This document shows, one piece after another, positions 61,088 through 64,000 of a DNA stretch of 64,000 nt; position 1 is the first letter of the stretch; each line of letters opens with the position of its first letter. The notes beneath the pieces are model-generated. The model saw only the letters and a program-made list of their open reading frames with translations. It had not been told where the DNA came from and did no database searches. This DNA is from Brevibacterium antiquum CNRZ 918 (GTDB taxonomy: Bacteria > Actinomycetota > Actinomycetes > Actinomycetales > Brevibacteriaceae): contig NZ_FXZD01000006.1 of NCBI RefSeq assembly GCF_900169145.1, forward strand, positions 186,001 through 250,000, read 5' to 3'. Position numbers and translations under genes: made by a program.

Positions 61088-63913
61088 TTGAACCTGCCCA
61101 CGGTTACAGTCGTGATTATCGTATTCAACGACGAAGATCGAATTAATGTCGCTATCGAGTCTGCCATGAGGCAGACGTTACGAGAGATCGAGATTGTCGT
61201 GGTGGACCACGGCTCCACAGATGGAACAGCCGCGGTGGTCCAGAAGTATATCGAGCGTGATAGCAGGATTCGTCTAGTTCAATTGCCGGATAACGTCGGT
61301 GAGCCCGGGCGACCGCTCAATGCTGGGATCGACGATGCCCGGGGCGACTGGATTACAGTCATGGGCAGCGATGACGAATTGGAGCCTGATGCATGTCGCT
61401 ATATGCTGTCCTTCGCGGAGCTGCGTTCAGTTGACGTCGTACTTGGAAAAGTTTCCCGAGTAAACCCAAGTACTCCGAAGAAGATTACCTATTGGCACAG
61501 TCGTTTATACCGCGAAGAACGCACGCTCAGCCGTATTGAAGATGCCCCAGAATATATCTCGGACACGATATCTGCCGGTAAATTGTATCGTAGGTCGTTT
61601 CTCAACGATCGAAAAATCAGATTCCCCGAAGACATCCTTTATGAAGACCAGCTGTTTACGCTGAAGGTTTATCATCAGTCGGATGGAATACAGGTACTTC
61701 CCGAGACGGTGTACAGGTGGTATTCAAGACCAAATGCCAAAAAGAAATCGATCACAAATTCTCGCGATACCATAAAGAATTTCGAAGATCGAATTTCGGT
61801 GAACCGGCGAATCGATGAATACCTGCGGTTAGCCGAGTCGCCAGCGCTATCGTCCTACAAATCTGAGAAATTCATCAGACACGATCTGAATATTTACCTC
61901 AATAATCTAGAGGAGCAGCAGGGTGAGTATCGCGAGCAGTTCGGTGCGCTCTCTCGAGAATACCTGTCCGCGATTGCTCTGGACAAAGATATTGATATTC
62001 ACCCTATTCTGAAAGTCATTGTAGGACTTCTTAAGATTGGGGACGTCGAATCTGCGGTTGCCGCCCATAAGTTTCGCCTTGGTCGCGGGCCGTTGCCAGT
62101 AGATCTGTGGTCGGATGGTGGTCGGAAATATTGGCTGGACAAAGAGCAGATAGCTCGAAGCGGACTGGGCCGAGAGTGGTTTGACGTCACCTCTCTTGGC
62201 ATTCATCTAGTGCCGTTCAAATACCGGAAATTCTCGGTGGAATCACGATCAGTAGAGCTGAATTCAACTTGCATCAATATTGATGTCTTGGTCGGCGATA
62301 AGGGTCGGTCATTGGAGTCTGGAATAGAGTCGGTTTCTTTGGTGCTCCGAAGGCGACGTGGCCAGTCCGAACTGTCGTTCCCAGTTAGGTGGGAAGTGAT
62401 TTCGGGCACCGAAATGCATGTGTGCGATTCTGTGAATGTTGAAGAGATATTTTCGTATGACATGAAGTTTCATGAAAATTGGGACTTATGGATTGATGCG
62501 CGCAAGAAGTCCAGCGTAAAATCGTTTAGGGTCCCGCAATCGTCCGGGGCCACGCGGGCTTCTGTTCTGGAACTTCCGGCATCGAAAATGTTGACCGGAA
62601 ATCAAATTACTTCATTTGCTACAGATCGAGGAAACTATTCACTCCGTGTAGAACAGTCCGGTCGGTTGGCAAACGGGCTAGCTTGGCGATATGCAAAGGC
62701 AAAGCGTCAAGCGCGAGCTATAGGGGCATTAATTGCCCGACCGTTCGAGGGCGTCGAGCGGAGCCGAGTTGGTAAAAAGGTGTCTAGTGTCGCGAAGAAG
62801 GCCGCAGGTGCAATTTCCGTACGGCGCCGAGTTAAGGCCAGTACGATCTTGTTTGAGGCGTATCGAGGGCGGCAGTACTCCGACAGTCCCAAGGCCCTGT
62901 CGGATCAGCTTCATGTTGAGCATCCTGAGTTTCGTCAATATTGGTCGTATAGGTACGAGCGCACGTTGGAGGAATTTCCACCCTACGTAACCCCGGTCAA
63001 ATATGATTCCGTCGCCTATCATCGTATAGCTTCGGGTGCTGGCTATTGGGTTGATAATTTCGGGTTGGATCCGCGAGTCCAAAAGCATCGAGATACCATC
63101 TATCTGCAGACGTGGCACGGTGTTCCTCTCAAGAGATTGTTTTTCGATGCGCCGAAGGTCATGAAGCTGGACGATGCTAAAAAGGCACAGTATGGGTCCG
63201 ATTTGGCTAGGTGGGATTTTTTGGTGTCTCAAGGTCAATATTTTGAGAACACGTTGGTTCGAGCCACCAATACTGCTGCGAAGTTGATCCGTTCTGGCTC
63301 CCCTCGCAACGATCTGCTCCTTGGTATGACAGACGATGACCGAGACAGACTGAAACATGAAATGGATTTGCCATTTAATCGTAAGATCGTTCTCTATATG
63401 CCGACTTACAGAGGAAAAGGTGAACGATCTGCGAAATATTCGTCTCTCGATTATCGAGTACTGTCGGAACAGCTTCAAGAAGAATGGTTCATGTTGTCGC
63501 GACAGCATTATTATCGGCGTGGCACCAGAGTTTCAAGGGATCTACGGGGCTTCGTTCGCGATGTATCAAAATATCCAAATGTTGAAGATCTGATGATGGT
63601 GGCGGATGTTTTGATCACTGACTTTTCTTCAGCTATGTTTGACTATTCTTTGCTCGAGCGCCCAATTCTCTATCATGTTCCGGATATGGACGACTACGAG
63701 AAAGTGGCACCTCGCACCTATGTTCCACTCGAGAATATAGCTCCTGGGCCACTATGTTTTGAGGAACAACAAGTTGTAGACGCATTGCGATCGGTGGCTT
63801 CAGGTGATTCTCAGATGGCGAGTGATGTGTCAGCGTTTCGGCAGAAATTTATGCGCCTCGAAGAGGGGAACTCTAGTTCGCGCGTGATTCAGGCGATCTG
63901 GGGGCATCCTTAA
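61088..63913 (+). CDS. Fusion of GT2 glycosyltransferase and CDP-glycerol glycerophosphotransferase
   Basis: The 941-residue product has an N-terminal GT-A domain (about 1-270: VTVVIIVFNDEDRINVAIESAMRQT, VGEPGRPLNAGIDDARGDWITVMGSDDE, EDILYEDQLFTLKVY), a middle part without clear motifs (270-580), and a C-terminal TagF-like domain (about 590-941: DTIYLQTWHGVPLKRLFFD, MPTYRGKG, YPNVEDLMMVADVLITDFSSAMFDYSLLERPILYH). The start is TTG 61088 with GAGGA 8 bases upstream. It could both glycosylate and add polyol phosphate. Markedly A+T-rich codon use. Confidence 0.88.
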   Translation: MNLPTVTVVIIVFNDEDRINVAIESAMRQTLREIEIVVVDHGSTDGTAAVVQKYIERDSRIRLVQLPDNVGEPGRPLNAGIDDARGDWITVMGSDDELEPDACRYMLSFAELRSVDVVLGKVSRVNPSTPKKITYWHSRLYREERTLSRIEDAPEYISDTISAGKLYRRSFLNDRKIRFPEDILYEDQLFTLKVYHQSDGIQVLPETVYRWYSRPNAKKKSITNSRDTIKNFEDRISVNRRIDEYLRLAESPALSSYKSEKFIRHDLNIYLNNLEEQQGEYREQFGALSREYLSAIALDKDIDIHPILKVIVGLLKIGDVESAVAAHKFRLGRGPLPVDLWSDGGRKYWLDKEQIARSGLGREWFDVTSLGIHLVPFKYRKFSVESRSVELNSTCINIDVLVGDKGRSLESGIESVSLVLRRRRGQSELSFPVRWEVISGTEMHVCDSVNVEEIFSYDMKFHENWDLWIDARKKSSVKSFRVPQSSGATRASVLELPASKMLTGNQITSFATDRGNYSLRVEQSGRLANGLAWRYAKAKRQARAIGALIARPFEGVERSRVGKKVSSVAKKAAGAISVRRRVKASTILFEAYRGRQYSDSPKALSDQLHVEHPEFRQYWSYRYERTLEEFPPYVTPVKYDSVAYHRIASGAGYWVDNFGLDPRVQKHRDTIYLQTWHGVPLKRLFFDAPKVMKLDDAKKAQYGSDLARWDFLVSQGQYFENTLVRATNTAAKLIRSGSPRNDLLLGMTDDDRDRLKHEMDLPFNRKIVLYMPTYRGKGERSAKYSSLDYRVLSEQLQEEWFMLSRQHYYRRGTRVSRDLRGFVRDVSKYPNVEDLMMVADVLITDFSSAMFDYSLLERPILYHVPDMDDYEKVAPRTYVPLENIAPGPLCFEEQQVVDALRSVASGDSQMASDVSAFRQKFMRLEEGNSSSRVIQAIWGHP

Positions 63914-64000
63914 CTACTGCTAACTATGCAACGATTTTTGTCTGCCGGCAGCGTGTGTAGCGTCTGACCTGAGTTGCACAGGTTTAGTTACCCTGGGCCA
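63914..64000. other. Window end, no gene seen
   Basis: Only very short open frames; nothing supported. Confidence 0.5.

Overview
The window is high-G+C actinobacterial DNA and most resembles Brevibacterium (B. linens / B. aurantiacum group). The main reason is a carotenoid locus with a heterodimeric lycopene cyclase (crtYc, crtYd), an aryl-carotenoid-forming crtU and a cytochrome P450, the gene set expected for isorenieratene and its hydroxylated derivatives. The species call is inference; no rRNA or tRNA gene was seen.

Layout. 1-8.4 kb is ordinary chromosome: the tail of an arsenic-type flavoprotein, an isochorismatase-like hydrolase facing a GlxA-type regulator, an FMN reductase/LLM monooxygenase pair with a MarR gene, moaB-fdhD, and an aminotransferase-MFS pair. 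8.5-15.4 kb is a compact envelope thiol-redox locus. It has two DsbA-like membrane-anchored thioredoxins, a CcdA, two paralogous beta-propeller-like lipoproteins and a CPVC membrane protein next to a BlaI-type repressor and an M56 protease. Identical TACTA-N7-TAGTA operators sit at both dsbA promoters. 16-21 kb has an MMPL exporter and a DrrAB-type ABC exporter on either side of a MarR gene, and both exporter promoters carry a TTCAC-N3-GTGAA dyad.

21.8-36.7 kb is the pigment and light-protection region. It has two paralogous SDR/DUF2867-like genes, crtB-crtI on the plus strand, and on the minus strand a long overlapping operon idi-crtE-cyp-crtYc-crtYd-crtU-tspO-photolyase, with a second MarR gene (crtR-like) divergent from idi. 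A 19-bp motif is shared by the crtB and idi promoter regions. Together the genes would take IPP/DMAPP to GGPP, phytoene, lycopene, beta-carotene, isorenieratene and probably hydroxy-isorenieratenes.

36.9-52.4 kb holds a dicarboxylate symporter, divergent ku and ligD (NHEJ), a stress-type set (small acidic protein, two SDRs, DUF6480-like protein, AIF-type reductase, flavin reductase, ChaB protein), an XRE-cupin regulator, malate dehydrogenase, two tandem glycerophosphodiester phosphodiesterases and CorA.

52.5-64 kb is a wall-glycopolymer (teichoic-acid-like) cluster: TagF-like transferase, TagD, glycosyltransferases, a CDP-alcohol phosphotransferase, wlbB-wlbC-wlbA for a diacetamido-uronic acid sugar nucleotide, and a 941-residue GT2-TagF fusion. 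From about 58.3 kb the DNA becomes clearly more A+T-rich, suggesting transfer.

Recurrent architecture: several genes have a -10-like hexamer ending 6-7 nt before the start codon and little or no Shine-Dalgarno sequence, as in leaderless transcripts.
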